The notes: generated from the letters alone by a model not told the origin. DNA of 64,000 bases from Actinotalea sp. JY-7876 (GCF_014042015.1 NZ_CP059493.1:248001-312000), one strand, 5' to 3'. Shown: positions 23,297-31,850, numbered from the stretch's first letter. Numbers and translations: made by a program.

Positions 23297-24541
23297 TTAG
23301 TAACCTTCCCACCATGGATTGAACTCGGCTCGGTGCACTTCGCGAAGTACGGGGACGAGGTTGTCAAAACTGTTCGAGCCACCGTAGAGCCGGGGCTGAA
23401 CGTGGTGGATGTCGTACGCGGCCCAGCCCTCTGGCGGGACCTCAAACCCGCGGCCTCGCCACTCAGCAATGTACGCGGCTCGCGTTCGGGTGTTCCACAG
23501 AACTCGCTCGGTCGCAGCGACCCTCTGTAGCCCGTCGCCGGGGTAGTGAATCGGCGCTCCCGTGCGCGCATCGAGCACGGACGGGTACACCTGCCCAAGC
23601 CGGTTAAGGATTGTCGGCGCAGTCGTGCCAGCGGCGGCGGCGTCCGCGGCGTTCTCGACCAGGCGTCCGCCGCGACCGGCTCGTGACAGCGCGCCTGCCG
23701 CAGCGCCACCGCCAGCCGTCGCAGCGCTGATCGCCAGGTCTGGTGCGACTGCACCCCACCAGCGCCCCGGGTTGTCCTCCAGCGTCTGCACGTCGAGAAG
23801 TGCTCGACCTGCCCCAACGGGGTCGTCCACCGCCTGCTCAGCGAGGACCCCGTACCCTTCGAATGCCGCCTCGAAGTCCCGAGCACTGCCGCGCGGGTCC
23901 ACTACAGCGCGCACAGACCCGTACTTGACGGTGAGGGTCGCGAGGCCAGTGAGCCAGTCGCCTACACCTGCGAGGAACTGGTCGGTGTGCCAGCGGCCAT
24001 CTGGCAGGCCATCCGATAGGTCGTCCAGGATCCGCTTGGCTGCCAGGGCCGACTCGGTGACCTGAGTTCGCGCGTTCTCGAGGATGTGCTGGGCACTAGC
24101 ACGGGTGCCGACACCCAAGTCGATGCGATCACTGGCCGCGCGACTGAACCGTGAGCCGGTGCTTCCGATGCGTGGGGAGTAGACGAGCTGTGGGTCCGTC
24201 GTTCCCCAACTGTTGCAGCCCTGCTCGTACAGGTCGATGGCGGTCTGCGCTTCGGCTTGACCCCAGGTGACCACGCCAGCGTGGTTCCGCAGTACACCGG
24301 CCGCCATGTCGTAGATGTCGGCCACCCCGGTCAGGACCTTGGCGAGGTCCTCGCGGCGGATCTGGTGGGCGTCAGCTGCCTGACCAGCCCAGTTAGTGAC
24401 AACGAGGGTGTCGGTTCGTGACGCAGCGTCACGCAGCGTGGTGGCGTCACGGTCGAGGTCGTCCGCGTCTGCGTGTAGCGCTGGCGCGGAGCCCTGCACG
24501 AGCGCCTTCGGGTCCGTGGTCGACCCAAGTTCGGTGATCAC
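23297..24541 (-). CDS. Polymorphic toxin with C-terminal HNH-type nuclease, probably type VII exported
   Basis: 414 residues. The N-terminal third is helical, with WXG/LXG-like features (TNWAGQAADAHQIRREDLAK). The middle has an alanine/glycine-rich connector (AISAATAGGGAAAGALS). The last 60 residues form a HNH/EndoVII-like nuclease: YDIHHVQPRLYGGSNSFDNL followed by VLREVHRAEFNPWW, with paired histidines, the asparagine and the last histidine in place. It probably cleaves DNA or RNA in target cells. GTG 24541 overlaps the upstream WXG100-like gene by 4 bp. No ESX secretion genes are in the window, so export would rely on a host system elsewhere. Confidence 0.82.
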   Translation of the reverse strand: MITELGSTTDPKALVQGSAPALHADADDLDRDATTLRDAASRTDTLVVTNWAGQAADAHQIRREDLAKVLTGVADIYDMAAGVLRNHAGVVTWGQAEAQTAIDLYEQGCNSWGTTDPQLVYSPRIGSTGSRFSRAASDRIDLGVGTRASAQHILENARTQVTESALAAKRILDDLSDGLPDGRWHTDQFLAGVGDWLTGLATLTVKYGSVRAVVDPRGSARDFEAAFEGYGVLAEQAVDDPVGAGRALLDVQTLEDNPGRWWGAVAPDLAISAATAGGGAAAGALSRAGRGGRLVENAADAAAAGTTAPTILNRLGQVYPSVLDARTGAPIHYPGDGLQRVAATERVLWNTRTRAAYIAEWRGRGFEVPPEGWAAYDIHHVQPRLYGGSNSFDNLVPVLREVHRAEFNPWWEGY

Positions 24542-24846
24542 CAGTCCATCCCAAGACCGGCGATCGATGCGGCGTTGATTGCGTCCATCTCCTCGTAAGC
24601 GTTCGCGCTCCCACGCAGGGAGACGCCGCCTCGATCGACGTCCTCAGCGAGCTGCTCAATCAAGTAGCGGTACCGCGCACCGAAGCGGTCCCCGGCGCCA
24701 GCGAGCCCTTGGTGACCCCACTCTCCACGACCGTCCATAGGTGCGGTTCGAGCGACCTCGGCGACGTCATCACCGATCCCGACCATCGTGTTTCCCACAC
24801 GGCGTAGTTCGTCAGTGTCGACCTCGAACAGGCTTGCGTCCGCCAT
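24538..24846 (-). CDS. WXG100-like small secreted partner
   Basis: 102 residues. All-helical small protein with a central GEWGHQGLAGAGDRF turn resembling the WxG bend, flanked by helices (TDELRRVGNTMVGIGDDVAE and GARYRYLIEQLAEDVDRGG). ESX-type small proteins of this kind pair with LXG/WXG toxins for type VII secretion. ATG 24846. It is the first gene of a three-gene toxin operon and overlaps the toxin start by 4 bp. Confidence 0.75.
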   Translation of the reverse strand: MADASLFEVDTDELRRVGNTMVGIGDDVAEVARTAPMDGRGEWGHQGLAGAGDRFGARYRYLIEQLAEDVDRGGVSLRGSANAYEEMDAINAASIAGLGMDW

Positions 24847-25727
24847 GCCATCCCCCTGTGCCCCGTGTGGGTCACTTCGTACCATGTGGGGAACTAAGAG
24901 CGGGATCATCCACAGGGGTGATCTCTTATGAAGGCGACCTGAGCGAGAGGCCCGTGCAGGTGGACGGCGCCCCGTCATGCCGCTGGGCTCGACCAAGCCG
25001 TCGACGAAGTGCGGGCGCTCTCTTGAGCATTGGTGCGCGGCTCGTGGGGCACCACCCACCACGACCCGCGCACGCACCCACCCCCACAGCCCCCGGCTGT
25101 TGACTAGACCTCGACGTTCCCTGCCGGTCCGGCCGCCTCCCGCGGGCGGTTTGGGCGCGAACGATCCGCCAACGAACCGCCCCCACGACGGGGCATGACC
25201 CAGGCGCGCAAGGGGGTCACACCGTGGGGGCGTGAGGGGCCACGGTGCTCCGTCGTCAGCGCCAGTGCCAGTGCCAGTCCGTCGCACGGTCCGGGCGGCG
25301 ATCGATCCTGTGCCACGCCCGCCAGACGCGCCGGACCACCGGCCCCCCGCGACGGACACGCCCCCGCCTGCTTCGACGTGCGGCTCACGACATCGGCGAC
25401 GGAGTGCCTCGCGCACCTGCTGCTGCCGGTGCTGGGTCAGGGTCGTCCGCCCACTACACCCCAGGGGGCCGTGTCGCGAAGGTACGCACGACCGGGTCGG
25501 GGTGCGTGTGCGCCGCCGCGCGCGTCAGCGGCAGGGGTAAACCTTCGACGGTCGCACGCGCCCACCCGGCCGCAGCCGAGTTCAGGGGATCCACAGGGAC
25601 ACTTGGGGTAGCGCCGGGTGTAGCACTGATGTACGCCCCGTGCGCCGTCTCGCGTGTCGCTGGCGCACCTGGTGCCTGGTTTCGCCTCGCACATGATCGG
25701 CCTCGCTCGCGACCCCTTAGCGCGAGG
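24847..25727. other. Gene-poor interval upstream of the toxin operon
   Basis: About 880 bp without a convincing gene. Open frames exist on both strands but are Pro/Arg/Gly-rich shadows without ribosome binding sites or recognisable motifs. A triplicated CAGTGC (near 25260) and C-rich tracts around 25075-25100 are the only repeats noticed. The toxin promoter should lie at its left end. Confidence 0.5.
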
Positions 25728-26282
25728 TCAGCGGGGCGGCGCCTGACTCTCGGGTCGCACGACGATCACGCCGTCGAGGCCCTCGTCAGTGAGTTCGTCG
25801 GCGAACCGCGAGCCCCGATCACGGGTCGCCACTTCGTCGTCCCCCTGTGCGAGCCAGCGCGCGATCGTCTGACGAGTGACGTCGCACTCTTCGGCGAGCT
25901 CGACGAGGGTCGCGCCGCCGGCATGCCGTGCACGCAGCGTCGCGACCAGGACCCGGTGAGCTCCGGGCTCCAGGCGGTGACGCCGCGGCTCATCGCGGGT
26001 AACGAGTTGACTGAGGCGCTGCCTCGTGAGCCCCAGCTCGGTGGCGAGCGACCCCTGTGTGGCCCCCGCCGCGACCCGCTCACGGAGCGTCTGGGTGAGG
26101 GCAACCCGTGTTCGGTGCGCGAGGCCCGCAGGGCCGTGCAGAGCGTCCGTGAGCGCCACCAGCGCCGCCGTGCGCTCCACGGGGTCGGTGAGGGCTGTCG
26201 CGGCTTCGAGGACGGCGTCCAGGGCCTCAGGGAGGGGCGTACCGGAGGCGATAGAGGCGGGCATGACGGGGGTGGTACTCAT
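25728..26282 (-). CDS. Two-HTH DNA-binding regulator
   Basis: 184 residues. Two helix-turn-helix motifs: one at about 78-100 (GATQGSLATELGLTRQRLSQ) and one at about 120-142 (GGATLVELAEECDVTRQTIA, followed by RWLAQG). The N-terminal 70 residues are helical. The region upstream holds a palindrome and an inverted repeat overlapping a TTGACA box (26311-26316 on the minus strand), which suggests autoregulation. Organisation resembles the protein at 17800-18525. Confidence 0.7.
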   Translation of the reverse strand: MSTTPVMPASIASGTPLPEALDAVLEAATALTDPVERTAALVALTDALHGPAGLAHRTRVALTQTLRERVAAGATQGSLATELGLTRQRLSQLVTRDEPRRHRLEPGAHRVLVATLRARHAGGATLVELAEECDVTRQTIARWLAQGDDEVATRDRGSRFADELTDEGLDGVIVVRPESQAPPR

Positions 26283-26295
26283 AACGCCACCGTAC

Positions 26296-26329
26296 GTGCT
26301 ATGTGTGACATGTCAAGGCCATATAGCAC
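26296..26329. promoter_or_regulatory. Operator and promoter of the two-HTH regulator
   Basis: GTGCTAT (26296-26302) and ATAGCAC (26323-26329) form an inverted repeat spanning about three helical turns. Between them is the perfect palindrome TGACATGTCA (26306-26315), and the minus strand carries TTGACA (26316-26311) as a -35 candidate. The start codon is 14 bp from the left arm. Confidence 0.55.
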
Positions 26330-26532
26330 AAAACTACGGGCGCCCTATGCTCGTGAACACGAAGGACGGAGGGCCCTTCGCCCGAACGAGTGAACATGTC
26401 CCAGGAGGTGCCACTCGGCCACGCACGGGAGTCCGCCTGTCAGGTGTTTGATGCAGCACGGCCTAGACATCGAACATGCGTTCGGTAGTATCTGTCTCAG
26501 ATGATTGATGCGGAGACGAAGGAGCGTATGAA

Positions 26533-27168
26533 ATGGGCACTATTCGAATCGCCGGAGGGGCCATCGCGCTCGCCGCCGCGCTCGCCCTCACCGGCTGCAG
26601 CGGCACCCCTGCCACACCCGAGCCGACCGCGCCGGCGTCAGCGGTCACAGATGCACCCGCCGAGACCCCGGCCGCGACCGAGGCGCCACTCTTCGAGGCC
26701 GCAGCCGAGGAGCCCGTAACCGCCGCGTCGCCCGCTGGCACCAACGTGCAAGCTGAGCAGGTCGCGGACCTTCGCGCTCAGGGTGCCCACGTCTACGTCT
26801 TCCCGAGCGGTACCGGTGACGGGATCGTCGTCAACCCGGGAGAGGCGCTCCCGGAGGTCGTTCTCACCGAGGCGAAGATCCTCACGAGTGGTGGCGGCAC
26901 CTCCGCCGGCATCACCCAGGTCCAGGTCGTTCGCCAGGCGCTCGAGGACGCCGGCCTGCAGGTTTGGGTGCTGTACCGTGCTCTTCCGGCTGCGGATGGC
27001 GCGGAGCGTTTCGTCCTGCGCCACGCTGGCCTTGAGGGGGTCCGCGAGTATGGCCAGACGCACCCAATCTCCGCGGACGGTCATGCGACGCGTGAGGGTG
27101 CGATCGCCGAGATGCAGGGATTGATTGACGCAAACCCGGCCGCGCCGATCATCGATCTCACCGTCTGA
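26533..27168 (+). CDS. Secreted lipoprotein of unknown function
   Basis: 211 residues. Signal peptide MGTIRIAGGAIALAAALALT followed by lipobox LTGC (Cys22), then a Thr/Pro/Ala linker (about 25-75) and a folded C-terminal region (about 80-211) of unknown family, with a GTGDGIVVNPGEALPEVVLT segment. ATG 26533 is chosen over ATG 26528, which is out of frame; AAGGAG lies at 26519-26524. A strong hairpin follows. It could coat the cell surface or exclude incoming elements, but no evidence favours either. Confidence 0.7.
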   Translation: MGTIRIAGGAIALAAALALTGCSGTPATPEPTAPASAVTDAPAETPAATEAPLFEAAAEEPVTAASPAGTNVQAEQVADLRAQGAHVYVFPSGTGDGIVVNPGEALPEVVLTEAKILTSGGGTSAGITQVQVVRQALEDAGLQVWVLYRALPAADGAERFVLRHAGLEGVREYGQTHPISADGHATREGAIAEMQGLIDANPAAPIIDLTV

Positions 27169-27181
27169 CGCTGACCGAGAG

Positions 27182-27218
27182 AAGGGGTTCCGCGCTCAAG
27201 TTGAGCACGGAACCCCTT
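27182..27218. terminator. Bidirectional terminator
   Basis: AAGGGGTTCCG (27182-27192) pairs with CGGAACCCCTT (27208-27218), and the inner GCTCAA/TTGAGC extends the stem almost completely. It lies between the lipoprotein stop and the convergent prepilin stop and can serve both. Confidence 0.85.
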
Positions 27219-27225
27219 CGTCGTG

Positions 27226-29856
27226 TCACGGGTAGGCGAACCACGTCGTGATCCGCTCGGAGTAGCCCACACCGAACTTGTCGCCGGTCGGGATTCCGTC
27301 CTCGTCGTACACGGTGTGCTGACGTTCCCATCGGCAGAATGCTGCACGCGTCCGGAGGCCAGTGGGTGGTGCAGGGTCTACCGCGCCCTGCTCGAACCAG
27401 TAGATGTCACCGTTCGGGCGCGACCCGAGCGCGGGCGTGAACGAGCCACCTGGAACCTTTGACGCGTACGTAGCCCACTGCTTCGCAGTCGAAGCGTCGA
27501 GCCCAGCAATCGACCTGCTCGTGTTCTGCGCGCACCACGCGTCACTGATCGGAGGGGCCTCGGCGATCAGCTTCCCTCCGCACGCGTCCCAGGCGGAGTA
27601 CGTGACGTTGTGCCCGTCTGAGTTGGTCGCTCGTGCGTACCCAGTGTGCGTTCCCGCGCCCAGCCCGCTGAATGTGCGAGGGCTCGCGTACGCCGTACCT
27701 CCACTTCCGAGCTTGACCTGCTGACCACCGGATACCTGGATCGCACCCGGTGCCGTGTTGTCCGTCAGTGACGCCGAGCAGGTTGGCGCTGCAGGTGTCG
27801 CGAGCGTCTTCGTTGCGATGGGTGCCTGGGCGGCGACGTTGTTGTACCCGTCGGAGTTGCGTGCGGTCACGGTGTACCCCGTGCCGTGCGTCAGCAGGTC
27901 CCAGAACGCCGAGGTCACGTCGTTGTGGGTCTTGACCCCTTCGAGGGTCAACGACGAGCTCGACCCGCGCACCGTGGACATCGACGCGTTAACGCTGCGC
28001 GTCGTCGAGGTGGCGCCCGTGACGGAGACGCCCAGTTCGAGGGTGGTTCCTGTGCAGGTTCGCGGGTCGGAGTACCCGCTGTTCGCTGGGGAAGCGTTCC
28101 GTGACCACGTCGTGAAGCTGTGCCCTGCGTTGTGCGGGAGACGGTCCACCGTGAAGACGTTCGATCCTTGGTCGCCCTTTCCGGTCGCGTCACCGTGAGC
28201 GTTGTCCAGGCGGTACCCGGTGTACGCCGACTCGATCGCCCCCGCTGCGACTGTGACGGTCATGCTGCGGGTTGTCGCGCCACCGGCCACGCAGGAAGTC
28301 GGCGTGGGCGGGCGCTGCAACGCTGCGACGTCGCCGGACCACGGGGAGCAACCGGAGGGGTTGCATGCACGGATCCTGTACCTGTTCGTGCTGCCGGGGG
28401 CACGGGAGCTGTGCGTCTGGGTGGCTGCGGTCGCCTCAGCCCACAGGGGTGTGAACGCGGCGTGCAGGGTGGCGTGCTCGGTGACCCAGCCGCGGTCGCG
28501 GTCCACCCCGCCGATCGTTGTGGGGCCAGCACCAGTCCAGCCCGCGAAGGCCCTGGCGACGACGTTCGTCCAAGCGGTCGTCGGTGTCGCTGTCACGGTC
28601 GGGGTGGCTGGTGCGGAGTACCCAGGGCGCTGGTCGGACACAACACGGGTGGCACCACCAGTGAACGCGCGTTCGACGGGGTCCCCGACGGGCACGCGGG
28701 CCACCTCGGTGCCGGCGGTGTGCTTCTGCTCCCACCGGTTCACCGGAACCAGTTGGTAGTTATGGGAGTGTCCGTACCCGGTCGGGTCGACCCACTCCGT
28801 CACTGCACCGAGGCGGGCGGCGAGGGCGCCGTCACGGTAGACGTCGTACGCGGTCGCACCGACAGCAGCAGTCCACGCGAGGCGGATGTCCTGCTCGCGG
28901 CCTGTGACCGTGGGCACCGGGGCTGGGGATGGGCGGCGACCGGTGACGACAGCGTTCGACGTTGGGCCGATGCCCCCGTCGGACAGGTTTGCTTGGACGG
29001 AGTACGTGGCGGTGTGCCCGTGCTGAACGGTCGTGTCCGTCCACGCGAGGGTCGCCGGGTCACCAACCCAGTGGACCCGCGTCCAACTCCCACTCTTCGC
29101 CCCTTCGGGGGCCGTGGACCGGAAGATCGACCAGGACGCGATCAGTTCTGCCTGCTGTGGGGAACCGGCCGTCCACCGCAGGACAGGGCTGCCGACGCCC
29201 TCGACGAAGCTCGCGTAGTCCAGGGACAGGGAAGGGGCTTGCGCTTGGGTTACCTCAACGCCCGTACCTGCCGCTTCGCCGATGCCGTTGAACGCGGCCG
29301 CGCTGCGGATGGCGATGTCCTCGACCCACTGTTCGTGCTGTGCCTCGAGGTTCCACTCGACGCGCTTGATGTTCCGGAGGTACTCAACCGGCGGTGGGAT
29401 CTTCCGGTCCACCTCGTTGAAGTACGAGAACGTCTCCGCACCCGTGATCAGGTCGACGAGTGTCTTCTCGTTCGCCTCTGAAGCACCGGAGCACGCCTCC
29501 CCCTCGAAATAGGTCGTCGTCACCTCAAGGGTTTGCTCCGGGGTGACCTCGTACGCGCGGAGCTGGCACGCCCCGTCACGCACGACCGAGAGGGTCAGGG
29601 CGTCTGCTTCGGCAACCCTCACAGATGTCGCGTCGGTAATGTCACGGTTCAAGATCCCGCCGGTCGCCTGGAACTGCGCCCACGCTTCCGTGCGGCGCCC
29701 CACTTCGTCCTGCTGGTCGCTAGCACCACGAAGGAGTGTGAGACCCACCCCGGCAAGGAGGCCGGCGAGGACGACGGCGACGAGGAGCTCGATGAGCGTG
29801 ATACCCGCGTCGCCACGGAGGGAACCGCGGGGCCGGGGTCGGTGTGTCGGGATCAT
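27226..29856 (-). CDS. Prepilin-like protein fused to fibronectin-III-like domains
   Basis: 876 residues. The N-terminus is a class III (type IV pilin) leader: basic stretch, Gly18 at -1, then ITLIELLVAVVLAGLLAGVG with Glu5, the signature processed by prepilin peptidase PilD. A pilin-like N-terminal region follows to about residue 200. From there the protein consists of about six beta-rich fibronectin-III-like repeats (e.g. LAWTAAVGATAYDVYRDG near 330) and ends with an aromatic cysteine-containing region. It should be anchored as a minor pilin or pseudopilin and display the repeats as a tip adhesin. No pilus assembly genes are nearby. Confidence 0.85.
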   Translation of the reverse strand: MIPTHRPRPRGSLRGDAGITLIELLVAVVLAGLLAGVGLTLLRGASDQQDEVGRRTEAWAQFQATGGILNRDITDATSVRVAEADALTLSVVRDGACQLRAYEVTPEQTLEVTTTYFEGEACSGASEANEKTLVDLITGAETFSYFNEVDRKIPPPVEYLRNIKRVEWNLEAQHEQWVEDIAIRSAAAFNGIGEAAGTGVEVTQAQAPSLSLDYASFVEGVGSPVLRWTAGSPQQAELIASWSIFRSTAPEGAKSGSWTRVHWVGDPATLAWTDTTVQHGHTATYSVQANLSDGGIGPTSNAVVTGRRPSPAPVPTVTGREQDIRLAWTAAVGATAYDVYRDGALAARLGAVTEWVDPTGYGHSHNYQLVPVNRWEQKHTAGTEVARVPVGDPVERAFTGGATRVVSDQRPGYSAPATPTVTATPTTAWTNVVARAFAGWTGAGPTTIGGVDRDRGWVTEHATLHAAFTPLWAEATAATQTHSSRAPGSTNRYRIRACNPSGCSPWSGDVAALQRPPTPTSCVAGGATTRSMTVTVAAGAIESAYTGYRLDNAHGDATGKGDQGSNVFTVDRLPHNAGHSFTTWSRNASPANSGYSDPRTCTGTTLELGVSVTGATSTTRSVNASMSTVRGSSSSLTLEGVKTHNDVTSAFWDLLTHGTGYTVTARNSDGYNNVAAQAPIATKTLATPAAPTCSASLTDNTAPGAIQVSGGQQVKLGSGGTAYASPRTFSGLGAGTHTGYARATNSDGHNVTYSAWDACGGKLIAEAPPISDAWCAQNTSRSIAGLDASTAKQWATYASKVPGGSFTPALGSRPNGDIYWFEQGAVDPAPPTGLRTRAAFCRWERQHTVYDEDGIPTGDKFGVGYSERITTWFAYP

Positions 29857-29966
29857 GGGTCCACCTCTCAGGTTCTGGCGCTGGTGCCCCCTGAGGTGGT
29901 GGATTGGGGCCGTGCGTCGTGCGGGGTCGTACGTGGCCCCTGGTGGGGCCGGGGGCCGGGGTGCGG

Positions 29967-30197
29967 TCAGGCAGCGAGGAGTGCGCGACGGCCAGCGGTG
30001 ATCTGCCGGTCACTGGTGGTCGTCGGGAGGCCGGCGGCATCGGCGATGTGCTGCGCGGGGACCCCCTGGTCGCGGAGCTCGGCGAGGGCAACGGCGCGGG
30101 CGGTACGCGCTGCCTCCAGCGCGGTTATCAGTCGAGTGACGTTGGCGGTCGCGGCGGCGAGGTCAGCCGCCTCTGCGGGGGTCAGATTGCGGGCCAC
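29967..30197 (-). CDS. Small helix-turn-helix protein
   Basis: 76 residues from GTG 30197, preceded by AAAGGAG. A long helix (AEAADLAAATANVTRLITAL) is followed by an HTH (LRDQGVPAQHIADAAGLPTT). Similar in style to the other small regulators of the element. The palindrome GTCTAGAC lies 24 bp upstream. It is followed downstream by the prepilin gene, about 110 bp away on the same strand, so the two may be co-transcribed. Confidence 0.65.
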   Translation of the reverse strand: MARNLTPAEAADLAAATANVTRLITALEAARTARAVALAELRDQGVPAQHIADAAGLPTTTSDRQITAGRRALLAA

Positions 30198-30220
30198 AGG
30201 TGTGCTCCTTTCGGAACTCT

Positions 30221-30240
30221 GTCTAGACGACCGTACGTGC
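30221..30240. promoter_or_regulatory. GTCTAGAC operator candidate and flanking motif
   Basis: GTCTAGAC at 30221-30228 is a perfect 8-bp palindrome seen again at 32525 and 33842. Next to it, on the minus strand, AGCACGTACGGT matches the sequence in front of the regulator at 26282. Both lie upstream of the small HTH gene. Confidence 0.45.
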
Positions 30241-30271
30241 TGGCCTATACAGCCCCGCCGCCGGTGGGGCC

Positions 30272-30811
30272 CTACGCCCCCGCCGGTACGGCCTCAGGCG
30301 CCTGGGCGAGCCACCGCGCCACCGAGCTCGTCGACGCACCAAGCGCGGTGGCGATGACCCGCTGGCTCTGCCCCTCGGCGGCGAGGCGGACCGCCTCGGT
30401 CCGCAGGTCGCCCCGATCCACGACAGGCGCGGGCCGAGGGGCGGCGGGTGTCACGGGGAGGGCCGCCTCGACGGGGACGCTGCTCCGGTCCGCACCGGTC
30501 AGTGCCGGGGTGGCGGCCGCCGGTACCGGGGCGGCACCGGCGGGGCGCTCCTGGGCCAGGTCCGCGAGGGCGTGCACCGCACAAGCGGCGAGTATCGGGG
30601 CGAGTGCCGCGACGCCTGCCCCGATGCCCCGAGTCCATAGCGGGTCGATTTCCGCGCCGACCACCGCGACGTGGACCGCGTTAGCGGCGGAGTTCAGCAC
30701 GGTGCCTGCGGCGACGGCGGACCACGCGAGCCGGGTGCTCTCGCCTCGGTCGCGACGAACCAGGGCGACGAGTGTGTAGGTGAGGATCGCCCCGTTGAGC
30801 GAGACGGGCAC
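30272..30811 (-). CDS. DUF2637 membrane protein with C-terminal HTH, N-terminally short
   Basis: 179 residues from GTG 30811. DUF2637 proteins are membrane proteins common on actinobacterial plasmids and phages. The core (VPVSLNGAILTYTLVALVRR) and two further hydrophobic segments (WSAVAAGTVLNSAANAVHV; GVAALAPILAACAVHAL) fit. A Pro/Ala linker and an HTH (GQSQRVIATALGASTSSVAR) follow. The open frame continues upstream with SHTALRWT, a DUF2637-like stretch, but no start codon or first membrane helix is seen, so the N-terminus may be lost or shortened. Confidence 0.65.
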   Translation of the reverse strand: MPVSLNGAILTYTLVALVRRDRGESTRLAWSAVAAGTVLNSAANAVHVAVVGAEIDPLWTRGIGAGVAALAPILAACAVHALADLAQERPAGAAPVPAAATPALTGADRSSVPVEAALPVTPAAPRPAPVVDRGDLRTEAVRLAAEGQSQRVIATALGASTSSVARWLAQAPEAVPAGA

Positions 30812-30920
30812 GGTCCATCGGAGCGCGGTGTGGCTCGCTGCACTGGACCCGCGGTGCGGTCCACCGTTGCTGGTGCTGCCCCAAGGCGTGGCCCGTCGCG
30901 GCGCTACGGACCGACGATGG

Positions 30921-31676
30921 CTAGCGCCAACCGTCCACTGTGCCGCAGGTGCCGGTCAGGCTGTTCGGGACCCACAGGGCCATCAACCGCCCTGGCTGGT
31001 AGCCCGCAAACCAGGAGGCGATCTTGGCGTACTGCTCCGTGGGGATCTTCTCTTCGGGGTAGGCCCAGCCGATCGTCTGACCGGCCTGGAGCACCACCGC
31101 GGATGGCCGCGGTTGGCCAGCGGGTACTGCCACGTCGTGACTACCTCCGGTCTGCAGTGACCACACCTGCCCGCCGGCGCTGTCCAGCCCCTGCACCACC
31201 GGCGTGAAGATCTCCCCGAACTGGATTGTCTGGTTGTGCTGGTTGGTGATCGTCCCGCGAGCTGCGATCCACGTGAAGACGCCGTCGCCCGCATCGCGCG
31301 CGGTCACTTCGGTGAGGGTGACCGTCATGGTTCCTGTCGGGCATTGAACCGGCTCCGCCGCGGGAGGTGCAGGGGCGGGTGCTGGGCTGGGTGGCTCGGT
31401 GCTGGGCGCCGGTGGCGGAGCGAGCGGGCTCTGCGACTCGGTTGTGCGGGCGGGGGCTGGGACGGCGGTCATGCGGGTGCGTGACGGCGACGGCGACGGC
31501 GCCGATACCGGGGCGGGCTCCGAGGTCGCTGGGTCGGCTTGCCTCGACGTGAGTGCCCACGTGACCACGACGGTGAGCCCTAGGAGAAGGACGACGACGG
31601 CGACAGCGAGGATGATCAGCCGTCGGTGCTGTGGTCGGTCTGTGGGCGGCGTTGGCGTCGGTGCGGGGGCGCTCAC
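30921..31676 (-). CDS. Membrane-anchored protein with conserved C-terminal domain
   Basis: 251 residues from GTG 31676. A short cytoplasmic Pro-rich head, one membrane helix (RLIILAVAVVVLLLGLTVVV), a Ser/Pro/Ala extracellular stalk of about 75 residues, then a beta-rich domain of about 130 residues (TMTVTLTEVTARDAGDGVFT...) with two cysteines that may form a disulfide. It resembles DUF4352-type extracellular beta sandwiches in plan, but I could not assign it firmly. Located downstream of the replication region, divergent from the replication-relaxation gene. Confidence 0.65.
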   Translation of the reverse strand: MSAPAPTPTPPTDRPQHRRLIILAVAVVVLLLGLTVVVTWALTSRQADPATSEPAPVSAPSPSPSRTRMTAVPAPARTTESQSPLAPPPAPSTEPPSPAPAPAPPAAEPVQCPTGTMTVTLTEVTARDAGDGVFTWIAARGTITNQHNQTIQFGEIFTPVVQGLDSAGGQVWSLQTGGSHDVAVPAGQPRPSAVVLQAGQTIGWAYPEEKIPTEQYAKIASWFAGYQPGRLMALWVPNSLTGTCGTVDGWR

Positions 31677-31850
31677 GGGCCCAGAGTAGCGACCAAGCGC
31701 GGACCGCAGAGGGGGCTCTGAAGTGCCTCTCGCACCCCTGCCGGTTGTAGCGCCGAGCACGCCCTTGGCGAGGGGTGTGCTCGCCAGGGAGCCGTCGTCG
31801 GCGGCGGCACGGGACACCCGTGGTCGCCTGACTTGCGTATGGACATACGG

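Noticed and set aside
25245-26393. Plus-strand gene of 382 codons
   Set aside because: It overlaps the two-HTH regulator on the opposite strand and reads as an Arg/Pro-rich shadow without a credible start.
28120-29481. Plus-strand frame of 453 codons inside the prepilin gene
   Set aside because: The minus strand encodes a coherent prepilin-FnIII protein; the plus reading lacks motifs and has a shadow composition.
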